Positions 1-6,972 are shown, counted from the first letter of the stretch. The stretch: DNA of 7,075 nucleotides from Oscillospiraceae bacterium (GCA_031281115.1 JAITFV010000176.1:1-7075), one strand, 5' to 3'. The notes: a model not told the origin generated them from the letters alone. Made by a program: numbers and translations.

Positions 1-156
1 ATTCGGAGCCGGAACGTCTGCTCCGCCGTTTTGAGTTACGGGCTTGTCATCGCCGCCGCCGTTTGTGCTTTCTTCGTTGCAGGCAGTCAGCATTCCCGCA
101 AACAACGCAAGACAAATCATCAGCGCGAGAAGCTTTGGAATTTTTGCGAGTTTCAT
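1..156 (-). CDS. Lipoprotein N-terminus, probable ABC transporter extracellular solute-binding protein (partial, runs off left edge)
   Basis: Only the first 52 codons are in the window and they stay open to base 1. The start reads MKLAKIPKLLALMICLALF, with a basic end followed by a hydrophobic stretch. A lipobox LTAC follows at residues 23-26, so Cys26 should be lipidated and retained on the outer face of the membrane. After it comes a low-complexity linker rich in Gly, Asn, Asp and Pro, typical of the tether of family 1 sugar-binding lipoproteins. The ATG at 156 is supported by AGAGGAA seven bases upstream. The gene sits 49 bp downstream of two carbohydrate ABC permease genes on the same strand, and this is the main reason to call it the binding protein that delivers substrate to them. 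The ligand-binding domain is outside the window, so another lipoprotein cannot be excluded. Lipoprotein call very likely; solute-binding role likely. Confidence 0.8.
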   Translation of the reverse strand, partial: MKLAKIPKLLALMICLALFAGMLTACNEESTNGGGDDKPVTQNGGADVPAPN

Positions 157-163
157 AGAATTA

Positions 164-170
164 TTCCTCT
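164..170 (-). promoter_or_regulatory. Ribosome binding site of the lipoprotein gene
   Basis: The minus strand reads AGAGGAA, seven bases before the ATG at 156. It fixes the lipoprotein start. The rest of the 49-bp gap (157-205) is AT-rich, with no clear hairpin or promoter, so the gene is probably co-transcribed with the permeases. Confidence 0.7.
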
Positions 171-205
171 TTTCTTATTAATTTTAGGTTTATGTTATTA
201 TGAGA

Positions 206-1255
206 TTAACCGACTATTCCGCTGCGTTCCACCCCCTCGATAAATTGCTTTTGTAACAGCACATAAAGCGCAACCACGGGAATTATAACCAATACAATGC
301 CCGCATATAAATACAAGGTAGAAATCGCCGGGTCAAATACCTGGTCTAAGTTCGATATATTCGCTTGCAGGGACGTGATTTGCTTACTTATTGCTATATC
401 GTTGCTAATCATAAATAAATTCGAGAAGAAAGTATCATTATACTGCCAAACAATTGAAAAAATCGTTACTGTTATAATCGACGGCATGGCGTTAGGCATC
501 ATTATACGCATATAGGTGTAAATCGCTCCTGCGCCGTCTATGGCGGCAGCTTCTTCAATTTCCTTCGGCAGCCCGCGGAAGAACTGGTTGAATATGTAGA
601 TGTATAACCCCGCGCGCAGCCCTGTTCCGAGCAGAGTCATAATAATCATCGGCGCGGTTCCGCCAAGGAATGAATTAGGGCCCCCGAGCAGATTTATGCT
701 TTCGCCGTTGTTGAGCAAACCTACAATACCGAGCGGGTTGAAATCCATGAACGTTGTATAGAGCGGCAGCATTACTGTATGCGAGGGGATAACAATCATG
801 ATTATAACGCAGGCGAAAAGGATTTTTTTGCCGGGGAAATTATGCCGTGCAAAACCGTAACCCACCATCGAGCAGACTAACAGCTGCACTATCGTCAATC
901 CCACAACATAAAACATCATTCTGAGCATAACATCCCAGTAGCTCATGCGGATAATCGCGAGCTCGTAGCGTTCAAGCGTAGGGCTCTGCGGTATAAGGTA
1001 AACAATCGGGGAATATGCGTCAGCGTTGGAAAAGAAGGAATTCGCAACTATACCAATCAGCGGTCCGAGAATTACGTAACTCAAGCCTAAAATCAAGGCA
1101 GTGCGGAAAAAAGCAATCAGCAAATCCTTGCCTTGTTTCAAAGCCCGGTGCCGTTCGTTTACGAAATGCTTGTCGTTATACTTTGCTTTTATTCTGCCCT
1201 TGAAGTTTTCCTGTATTTCTTCCTGCATTTCCTTTACTTCCTGTACGTCATGCAT
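206..1255 (-). CDS. Carbohydrate ABC transporter permease, MalG/YtcP type, with long N-terminal extension
   Basis: This 349-residue integral membrane protein is one half of the channel of a sugar importer. Six hydrophobic segments lie at about residues 48-74, 113-135, 145-168, 200-223, 258-280 and 313-336. The cytoplasmic EAA loop that docks on the ATPase is clear at residues 235-258: EAAAIDGAG, then the hydrophobic part ending IMMPNAMP. The C-terminus, QKQFIEGVERSGIVG, is the typical tail of the MalG branch. The protein is longer than the usual 270-300 residues because about 45 charged, probably helical residues precede the first membrane segment. The start is supported by a strong AGGGAGGAGG site, so the extension appears real. 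It lies 18 bp after the partner permease gene and 49 bp before the lipoprotein gene. Family assignment is very safe; substrate unknown. Confidence 0.93.
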   Translation of the reverse strand: MHDVQEVKEMQEEIQENFKGRIKAKYNDKHFVNERHRALKQGKDLLIAFFRTALILGLSYVILGPLIGIVANSFFSNADAYSPIVYLIPQSPTLERYELAIIRMSYWDVMLRMMFYVVGLTIVQLLVCSMVGYGFARHNFPGKKILFACVIIMIVIPSHTVMLPLYTTFMDFNPLGIVGLLNNGESINLLGGPNSFLGGTAPMIIMTLLGTGLRAGLYIYIFNQFFRGLPKEIEEAAAIDGAGAIYTYMRIMMPNAMPSIITVTIFSIVWQYNDTFFSNLFMISNDIAISKQITSLQANISNLDQVFDPAISTLYLYAGIVLVIIPVVALYVLLQKQFIEGVERSGIVG

Positions 1256-1261
1256 ATTAAA

Positions 1262-1273
1262 TTCCTCCTCCCT
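1262..1273 (-). promoter_or_regulatory. Strong ribosome binding site of the second permease gene
   Basis: The minus strand reads AGGGAGGAGGAA directly after the TAA of the upstream permease gene. The GGAGG core (1264-1268) is eight bases from the ATG at 1255. It is the best Shine-Dalgarno match in the window and supports the far-upstream start that gives this permease its N-terminal extension. Confidence 0.85.
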
Positions 1274-2188
1274 TTAGTTATGATAATAAGTTTTTCGTGA
1301 AATCAGCGCGCAGGCGACAAACAACAGCAGACACACCGCCAGCATACTGACTAAGCTGAACACCGAGCCGAGCGAGAAATCGTGCAAGAAGAAGACAGTG
1401 TCGTAAGATAATCTGACCACAGGGCTTCTTATAAATGAGTCAACAACCGTGTAGACTACGTTCGTGACTATAAGCGGCGATACCATCGGGAAAGTGACTT
1501 TCCAGAATGTTTCATAAGGCGTCGCTCCCTCGATTCTCGCTACTTCATAGAGCGCGGGTGATATAGACTGCAAAGCCGCAATGAATATTATCATCTGAAC
1601 GCCGGACGCCGTTATAATCAAGTTAATCCGCATTACCGCATCTACCACATAATCAAGCATTTCCATAGGCAGCCCGAGCTCGCTCATCATGTATATATAA
1701 TACATCATGTTCGGGCCGGAAGTTCCCGCGGCCTGCACTACATCTGCCGAAACGGGACTCATGCCGCCCATCATCATTGCGCGCGCCATAGTAATCGCTA
1801 TGTTTATCGCCTCGGAGTTAAGTATAACAGGCATGAAAAATATAGCTCTGACGAATGTTCTGCCTTTGAATTTCTGGTTCAGAACCAGCGCCATAAATAA
1901 ACTGAAAAAGATAATGAGAAGCACGTCAATGCTCATATCAAGGAGTGAGCTGAACAATTGCTGATTGAAAGAGCCGTGTTCAGTAAAAGCGTGTCTGAAG
2001 TTTTCAATTCCGATAAATCTCAGCTCATATCCTGCTGCCGCGCCTTCCGGCATAATTGTTTCGGAAAAACTGAACCGGATTGTCATAATCAGGCTGCGGA
2101 GATAAAACACCGCAAATCCGATAATGAAAGGTGAAACAAACAGCAGCCCTCTTATGGACCTTTTATTTTCTAAGGTTAATCTTTTCAT
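1274..2188 (-). CDS. Sugar ABC transporter permease, MalF/LplB type
   Basis: This 304-residue inner-membrane permease is the probable partner of the downstream MalG-type gene. The N-terminus (RGLLFVSPFIIGFAVFYL, residues 13-30) is the classic first segment of the LplB/UgpA branch, followed by an outer loop with FIGIENFRHAF (58-68). Further segments lie at about 85-105, 113-135, 186-210, 236-252 and 274-296. The EAA loop is at 214-238 and reads YEVARIEGATPYETFWKV, then TFPMVSP; the canonical Glu-Ala-Ala is Glu-Val-Ala here, a common variant. The loop between the third and fourth segments (about 134-186) is unusually rich in methionine. The ATG overlaps the TGA of the DUF5696 gene (ATGA), so translation is probably coupled. 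A run of seven G seven bases upstream acts as the ribosome site. Family assignment is safe; substrate unknown. Confidence 0.92.
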   Translation of the reverse strand: MKRLTLENKRSIRGLLFVSPFIIGFAVFYLRSLIMTIRFSFSETIMPEGAAAGYELRFIGIENFRHAFTEHGSFNQQLFSSLLDMSIDVLLIIFFSLFMALVLNQKFKGRTFVRAIFFMPVILNSEAINIAITMARAMMMGGMSPVSADVVQAAGTSGPNMMYYIYMMSELGLPMEMLDYVVDAVMRINLIITASGVQMIIFIAALQSISPALYEVARIEGATPYETFWKVTFPMVSPLIVTNVVYTVVDSFIRSPVVRLSYDTVFFLHDFSLGSVFSLVSMLAVCLLLFVACALISRKTYYHN

Positions 2189-4767
2189 CGAGCTACCCCC
2201 CCGACGGAAACATTATTACCGTCTATTTCAATAATCACGCCGTTATCGTAGGTTACTCTTCGCTGCCCGTCAGGCAGAACCTCATGCTCTGTAATTGCGC
2301 TTCCGGATACTCGGCTCAGCACTTCGTTGACCGCGCTGTAAATTCTTACGGAGGAATCGCGCCAGTTATCAAAGGTTGAAGCATGAACATGATTCTTTCC
2401 GGTGTATTTAAGTTCAGCGGAAGCCTCGGCAGTAAATGTGAAGTGCGGCGATGCGCCGAATTCTACAAGCCGCGCTATTATTTCATCCTCATCGAAAGCG
2501 CTTGAAAGATTGATTGGCGGGCCTGCATAATTCGCGGAACCGGAGAGGAGCATATGGTAGAAAGGTATTTCTTCGTCTACTATATATATCGCGTTATGAG
2601 AAATCGGCACATTAATAAAGTCGCTGCCGAACGCAAAACTGTATGCGTTCCCGCCGGAAACCATGAGCGAGTCAACAGCGCCCGCAAGTCTGCCGAAGCT
2701 GCTGACAACAATATCCCTTGCTTCTTCGCGGTTAATCATCTCGGTGCGCTTACGGTCGGAATGTAAATCATCACCTAAATCCCGCAACGAAATTCCCGTA
2801 ACGTTATATCTGCCGAATGCCTTTAAGAAATCATCGACATAACGGCCTAAAAACTTAGGCGAAACCAAGCAATGCAGTCTTTCCCTGTAACCCATACCTG
2901 TTATGTTTCCGTAGCAGTCGGGGCAGTTAAACCCTTGAATCGCCACCATACCGGGCCCGTAGTAACGCGAGGTTTCGATTTGCCAGTTAAAGCGCCTTGA
3001 AGCGAATGTTGCCTGCTGGAACGCAACGTCAAGGAACAGCTTCCCGCCCATGCTTTCCACTCTCTGCGATAAGTTTTCAAGTTCGCTTTTGTCTCCGAGC
3101 TGTCTGACGAGCCGGATTCTGTCGGGTACATCGTGATAATAACCTCTGTTGAACCAGCCCTGATAATTAATAACTTGATTCGCTATACCGCTTGCCGCGA
3201 GTGTGTCGGAGATTTCCTTAGCCTGCGCGAAAGTCGTCACCGGGAACTGCCCGAAATATCCCACCGAAAGGAATCTTCGCTGCCCGATTGTACTGCCGAG
3301 AAGCGACATATAGAAGGGGATATCATCTCCGCCGGCGGCATTGTTCGGAGTGAGTACGCCGCGTTCAATTAAAGACTCGCGGGCATAACGCGCCATTCCG
3401 GAATAACCGTAATGTTCGTTTGTAAGGAAACTGTATCTGACAACTAAATCTACATCGGCAAAGTTCATTTCAACGACCGGCAGTTCAGCTTCGTTGCCCG
3501 TTGAACCGAACATAGCCAGCGATAATGAACCGCGGAGCGTAAACGAAGGGTAAACATAGTTGTAAGAGTTCGTCTTGTTTTGAGCGGCAGGTATACCGAT
3601 AATTCCGGCAACGCTCGCTGTTATGTCTGAGAGCGTATCGCCGCTCTGAATTTCGGCGAGTATACCCTGCGGATTAGCGCCTGTGCGCTGGATTCCGAAG
3701 TACGGCATACGTGCAGGCTCACTGTTGCCTAAAACAATGAACTCCTGCATCAGCGGGTCAAGGTCATAAACGTACTGCATATAATCGTCTGCGAAGGTTT
3801 TCCCGTTGTTGAAATATATTATAGAACCCGAACCGTTCGGAACCATCAGGTAGCCTTCTTCTTCCGCGCCGCCCGCTCCGAATGAACGCAGGAGCTGTAT
3901 GCGGAAGAGTCTGCCGCCGCCTTTTTCTGTAATCTGCCCCGTCGGTATGCTGACAACAAGGCTGTCTCCGTCAAGGCGGTATTCAAGCGGAACGACAAAT
4001 GCAATCGGTATTGCGCCGCCTGCGCCCGAAGCTTCTAAATCCGCCATTAAGTCTGTTTCTGTATATCCCATTTCCTCGAACCGCTCGTTGAGCCGTCGCA
4101 GAGTTGCCTGCCCTGTGCGCGAGGCTTCATTCAGCTGTAAGAAGCCGGGGGCTTCATCAGACGGCTCATAGCGCAGAGTTACGTCTCTTGCGTCCCTTTC
4201 GCTATCTAATCTGCTTGTAAAAAACTCAAGCCGTTCAGCGGAGATATAAAGCGGAACCGAACCGTACTGATACGACATGTCGCCAAGTGTATAAGTTATG
4301 CGGAGACCGTTTACAAGCGACTCGAACTCAAACTGCCCGAGCGAAGTCGAAAAACCAAACGAATTATATATGCCCGGCAAACGATTTGAGTCGTAAAACT
4401 CGACAATCAGCTGCGATTGCAAAAACGACTTGTTTACTTCACCCGCAATAGGGTCGTCGGCTGCGCCGGGCGGATTTGTAAAAGTAGTAACGCCCGTCCG
4501 TCTGTCGAACACGGCAACCTCAGCCGTTTCGGGATTAACGAACAGTTTAAGCATTTCATTATTTGCAGCTAAAACCATGCCCGCGGGCGCATCGGAGTCG
4601 CTCGTGCCGCTGAACGGCGTCCCTGCTTCAAACTCCGCAGGCGCAGTCAGAACATTTCTGTAATCTCTGTGCAAGCGGTAGCGGAACGTCAAATAACCCT
4701 GGTAAATCCCAATGATTAAAGCCGCCGCGCCTAATATGCAGAGTAATATTTTTGTGCCTAACTTCAT
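2185..4767 (-). CDS. DUF5696 domain protein, membrane-anchored, probable glycoside-hydrolase-like barrel
   Basis: The product has 860 residues. Residues 5-22 form one hydrophobic segment without a lipobox or clear cleavage site, so it is probably a signal anchor with the rest outside the cell. Residues about 60-300 are beta-rich and look like a sugar-binding or lectin-like sandwich. Residues about 485-790 match my recollection of DUF5696 proteins: QGWFNRGYYHDVPDRI (536-551), KLFLDVAFQQATF (576-588), ISLRDLGDDLHSD (659-671), INREEARDIV (678-687), SGGNAYSFAFGSDFI (704-718) and EEIPFYHMLLSG (732-743). Alternating strand and helix, with acidic residues at strand ends, suggests a TIM barrel like those of glycoside hydrolases. 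Asp663, Asp666, Asp667 and Glu732/Glu733 are candidate catalytic residues, but this is inference and the family has no function I know of. AAAGGA lies seven bases before the ATG. It follows the YIP1 gene by 23 bp and overlaps the next permease by 4 bp. Confidence 0.87.
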   Translation of the reverse strand: MKLGTKILLCILGAAALIIGIYQGYLTFRYRLHRDYRNVLTAPAEFEAGTPFSGTSDSDAPAGMVLAANNEMLKLFVNPETAEVAVFDRRTGVTTFTNPPGAADDPIAGEVNKSFLQSQLIVEFYDSNRLPGIYNSFGFSTSLGQFEFESLVNGLRITYTLGDMSYQYGSVPLYISAERLEFFTSRLDSERDARDVTLRYEPSDEAPGFLQLNEASRTGQATLRRLNERFEEMGYTETDLMADLEASGAGGAIPIAFVVPLEYRLDGDSLVVSIPTGQITEKGGGRLFRIQLLRSFGAGGAEEEGYLMVPNGSGSIIYFNNGKTFADDYMQYVYDLDPLMQEFIVLGNSEPARMPYFGIQRTGANPQGILAEIQSGDTLSDITASVAGIIGIPAAQNKTNSYNYVYPSFTLRGSLSLAMFGSTGNEAELPVVEMNFADVDLVVRYSFLTNEHYGYSGMARYARESLIERGVLTPNNAAGGDDIPFYMSLLGSTIGQRRFLSVGYFGQFPVTTFAQAKEISDTLAASGIANQVINYQGWFNRGYYHDVPDRIRLVRQLGDKSELENLSQRVESMGGKLFLDVAFQQATFASRRFNWQIETSRYYGPGMVAIQGFNCPDCYGNITGMGYRERLHCLVSPKFLGRYVDDFLKAFGRYNVTGISLRDLGDDLHSDRKRTEMINREEARDIVVSSFGRLAGAVDSLMVSGGNAYSFAFGSDFINVPISHNAIYIVDEEIPFYHMLLSGSANYAGPPINLSSAFDEDEIIARLVEFGASPHFTFTAEASAELKYTGKNHVHASTFDNWRDSSVRIYSAVNEVLSRVSGSAITEHEVLPDGQRRVTYDNGVIIEIDGNNVSVGGVAR
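2196..2202 (-). promoter_or_regulatory. G7 tract acting as ribosome binding site of the first permease, inside the DUF5696 3' end
   Basis: Seven consecutive G on the minus strand encode part of Val855-Gly-Gly-Val858 of the DUF5696 protein. They also lie seven bases before the permease ATG at 2188, the right spacing for a Shine-Dalgarno site. With the ATGA overlap (2185-2188) this indicates translational coupling. The run is also a possible slippage site. Confidence 0.55.
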
Positions 4768-4774
4768 AATTCTA

Positions 4775-4780
4775 TCCTTT
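4775..4780 (-). promoter_or_regulatory. Ribosome binding site of the DUF5696 gene
   Basis: AAAGGA on the minus strand lies seven bases before the ATG at 4767, within the 23-bp gap after the YIP1 stop. It confirms the start that includes the N-terminal membrane segment. Confidence 0.7.
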
Positions 4781-4790
4781 TTCCCTTAAC

Positions 4791-5423
4791 CTAATACCTG
4801 AATATCATTTCCGTGTAAATGCTGCGCATGAATATAAAAATCTGATTAAGCAGGTCATAAATGAGCAGCGCGAGGAAGATTAATATAAACATCGCGAAAA
4901 ACGTAAGAACGAGCGTAATCAGCGTTTTTAACAGGCTGTAGTTATGAACGGTCATAATTCCCATTAAGATGAGAATTGCTGACCAGCCTATACCGAAAGC
5001 GATTGCGAAATAATAAAATACTTCTTCCCCTGCCGCTAACACGTGTGATAAAAGCGTAGCGGGTACAAACACGGCGATGAGCGGCGTCAGCGAATAGCCG
5101 GTAACAGTTACTATATCTTTGAGCCTTCCTTCGCCGTCCATCAGGCAGGTGACTGACCAGTTCCCTACGCAGAATAAAATGAACAGGAGACATACCGCGC
5201 CGATTTCCGTCAAGCCGTTTACTGTTCGCGGGTCTACGTTATTTACTATGAAGCTGGCGAAAATCCTGTTCATCGTAAACACTAACCCGAACAGCAGCAC
5301 ACAAACGAGCGCGACCGGAACGCTCCCGTGTTCGCGGTGCCGGATTTCATAAAAGGAATCTAACGGATTCGTGAAGATTCTGCGGTAATAATTCATTTTT
5401 TCTTTTGTGAAATACTTACCCAT
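4791..5423 (-). CDS. YIP1 family membrane protein
   Basis: This 210-residue protein has five hydrophobic segments at about residues 35-52, 72-94, 112-130, 136-158 and 165-195. It shows the hallmarks of bacterial YIP1-domain proteins: an N-terminal NPLDSFYEIRHREHGS (19-34), GNWSV at the end of the second segment (87-91), a DGEGRLKDI loop (96-104) and GYSLTPLI (109-116). The molecular role of bacterial YIP1 proteins is not established to my knowledge; yeast Yip1 acts in membrane trafficking. Here it lies 9 bp after the NHL gene and 23 bp before the DUF5696 gene, so it is surely part of the operon. It may be a membrane partner of one of those proteins (inference). The ATG at 5423 has only a distant GGGGG (5436-5440) as ribosome site; an internal ATG at 5396 (Met10) would remove nine residues and is no better supported. 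Translation may be coupled to the NHL stop. Confidence 0.88.
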   Translation of the reverse strand: MGKYFTKEKMNYYRRIFTNPLDSFYEIRHREHGSVPVALVCVLLFGLVFTMNRIFASFIVNNVDPRTVNGLTEIGAVCLLFILFCVGNWSVTCLMDGEGRLKDIVTVTGYSLTPLIAVFVPATLLSHVLAAGEEVFYYFAIAFGIGWSAILILMGIMTVHNYSLLKTLITLVLTFFAMFILIFLALLIYDLLNQIFIFMRSIYTEMIFRY

Positions 5424-5425
5424 CT

Positions 5426-5435
5426 TAACCGGTTA
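5426..5435. repeat. Short perfect palindrome at the NHL/YIP1 junction
   Basis: TAACCGGTTA is a 10-bp perfect palindrome. It contains the TAA stop of the NHL gene and most of the 9-bp gap before the YIP1 start. It is too short and loopless to be a terminator, and could be chance. Confidence 0.3.
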
Positions 5436-6902
5436 CCCCCATTCTGCTTCTTCTTCTTCTTTTCTCTTTTTCCTGCGCCTCGCTGCCGATACGGTAATCG
5501 GTATCCCAATTGCAAGAACCACGACAGAAGTTAATATCCATGCCATATTTTCTTTTAAAACGTCATTGCGGTATCTTTTGAAAGCTACCGAATAAAATGT
5601 GCGGTCCTGCCCCATTTGCAGGTATCTCATGGCGCTCAGGTTATCGCCGGCTGTTAAATACGCTTTGCCTATGCCGATGTTCGCTATCTCAAGGTTCTCA
5701 TTTAAAACCAATACCTGCCGCCATTTTTCAACCGCCATTGTTTCGTCTCCGTCGAAGCGGAGTCCCACAGCTTCATTAATTAACTGTCCGTAAAGCGTTT
5801 CTTCAAAGACCATAATTTCATTACGCAGCGCATCCAAGACAGCAATTTGATTCCCGAATGCTTCGATTGCGACCGGCTGCCTGAAGTTACCCGCTTGATT
5901 ACCGAGCCCGCCGAATATGTAGAGCAGATTCCCCTCGCGGTCGTAGGAGAATATACGTCCTCGCTTTGAATCAAGCAGCGAGTAAATTCCCTTGCCGCGG
6001 TACACCACATCAACCATAACAGAAGGTCCTGAGAACATGCTGAAGTTCGGGTTTATAACTAAGTCGCCGCCAAGGTTTTCGTTTTCGCCTCTGCGGATTA
6101 CGTCCTCGCCGCTCGGGTTAAGGCGGCGTACCGCCTGCTCTCCCGCAGGGTCTACGTTTGAAGCGTATAAAAAACCGTCGGGGTCAACGTCAACGCCTGT
6201 GAATTCGGTAGGTATGAACTGCCGCCCTACATTAATCTGAGCTCTGGTAGAAATCATCCGCCAGAATATCTCCCACGGCGTAATCTGCACATTTATAGTA
6301 CCGAAGAAACCCGTAAAGTCACCATCGGGATTGAAAACCATAATTCCCTGGAACATGCCGCGCGCGATTACGTAAACGCGCCCCGCATAATCCACCGCGA
6401 CTTTAAGGGGAGTGAAGACAAAACCGGGGTCAAGCATTTCCGATTGCGGGTCATCAATAATTTCCACAACCGCATCGCCGTCAAGCACGACTATACGCGC
6501 ATTCAGCGAGTCTGCGACGTACAGCAGATTATCCCGGCAGATTGCTACGCCGAAAGGCGAGCGGAAAGTATCAGCAGCACCGTCGTTGTAAAACTCTTCG
6601 ATAATGCTCACATATTGAGTCATTTCAGCATTTATAACCACAATGCGGTCGTTGCCTGTATCAGCGATATAAACCCGCCCGTCCGGTCCCACAGCCATAC
6701 CCTGCGGCCCCGAAAACGCGCCCGCACCGACAGATACGCCTGTAACGCTGCGCCCGGGAACGTAGGGCGCGGGGGTCAGCACTATATCTTCCCAGAAGTC
6801 GTAAATATATGAGTCGTAAGGTATTATTCCTGTCGCCGTTGCAGGAATCACCGTCAATACAAGCAATAAAGCCGCCAAAGCTAATGAAGTAATCTTTTTC
6901 AC
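5433..6902 (-). CDS. Secreted NHL-repeat protein with TPR-like region and C-terminal membrane anchor
   Basis: The product has 489 residues. Residues 1-23 are a signal peptide ending PATA. NHL repeats, which build a beta-propeller, are clear at about 64-91 (GPDGRVYIADTGNDRIVVI at 72-90) and 113-140 (LLYVADSLNARIVVL at 126-140). More divergent repeats lie at about 163-191, 234-262, 291-320 and 340-367, giving roughly six blades. Residues about 371-440 are helical with a TPR-like pattern (AVEKWRQVLVLNENLEIANI at 390-409). A membrane segment at about 452-473 follows, then a very basic and acidic cytoplasmic tail (RRRKKRKEEEEAEWG). The propeller should therefore sit outside, tethered by its C-terminus. 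Propellers of this kind usually bind proteins or glycans; an enzyme such as a lactonase is possible, but I see no supporting active site. The start is GTG at 6902 with AAAGGGA eight bases upstream. The YIP1 gene begins 9 bp after its stop. Confidence 0.88.
   Translation of the reverse strand: MKKITSLALAALLLVLTVIPATATGIIPYDSYIYDFWEDIVLTPAPYVPGRSVTGVSVGAGAFSGPQGMAVGPDGRVYIADTGNDRIVVINAEMTQYVSIIEEFYNDGAADTFRSPFGVAICRDNLLYVADSLNARIVVLDGDAVVEIIDDPQSEMLDPGFVFTPLKVAVDYAGRVYVIARGMFQGIMVFNPDGDFTGFFGTINVQITPWEIFWRMISTRAQINVGRQFIPTEFTGVDVDPDGFLYASNVDPAGEQAVRRLNPSGEDVIRRGENENLGGDLVINPNFSMFSGPSVMVDVVYRGKGIYSLLDSKRGRIFSYDREGNLLYIFGGLGNQAGNFRQPVAIEAFGNQIAVLDALRNEIMVFEETLYGQLINEAVGLRFDGDETMAVEKWRQVLVLNENLEIANIGIGKAYLTAGDNLSAMRYLQMGQDRTFYSVAFKRYRNDVLKENMAWILTSVVVLAIGIPITVSAARRRKKRKEEEEAEWG
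5447..5461 (-). repeat. Trinucleotide run coding for the acidic tail of the NHL protein
   Basis: Five CTT units on the plus strand (AAG/GAA register on the coding strand) encode the Glu-rich end of the NHL protein. Such a tract can vary in copy number in frame, changing only tail length. Confidence 0.5.
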
Positions 6903-6910
6903 TGAAACTT

Positions 6911-6917
6911 TCCCTTT
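6911..6917 (-). promoter_or_regulatory. Ribosome binding site deciding the GTG start of the NHL gene
   Basis: AAAGGGA on the minus strand is eight bases before the GTG at 6902. No ATG gives an equally complete signal peptide, so GTG is the most likely start. Confidence 0.7.
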
Positions 6918-6931
6918 CTGTGTATACTCGA

Positions 6932-6955
6932 TTAACTTAAAATTCTATAAGTTAA
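6932..6955. repeat. AT-rich inverted repeat in the 70-bp gap before the NHL gene
   Basis: TTAACTT (6932-6938) and AAGTTAA (6949-6955) are perfect 7-bp inverted arms around a 10-base centre. They lie in the largest non-coding gap of the window (6903-6972), between the permease stop and the NHL start. The stem is AT-rich and has no following T-run on the minus strand, so it is not a convincing terminator. It could be an operator, an mRNA processing hairpin or chance. A weak promoter-like pair on the minus strand (TGAACA, 17 bases, TATAGA) overlaps it. Confidence 0.4.
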
Positions 6956-6972
6956 AGGACTATAATTGTTCA

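Noticed and set aside
31..243. Plus-strand open frame opposite the lipoprotein start
   Set aside because: The minus strand here has a ribosome site, a signal peptide and a lipobox; the plus frame has no such support and crosses two minus-strand gene ends.
2901..3131. Minus-strand open frame of 76 codons within the DUF5696 gene
   Set aside because: It is a same-strand shadow in another frame of a continuous coding sequence that carries conserved motifs through this region.
6444..6812. Plus-strand open frame of 122 codons
   Set aside because: It lies wholly antisense to the well-supported NHL gene, has no recognisable domain or good ribosome site, and its composition is that of a reverse-strand shadow.
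6932..6955. Inverted repeat as a rho-independent terminator
   Set aside because: The arms are AT-rich, the loop is long and no T-run follows on the minus strand, so a functional terminator is unlikely.
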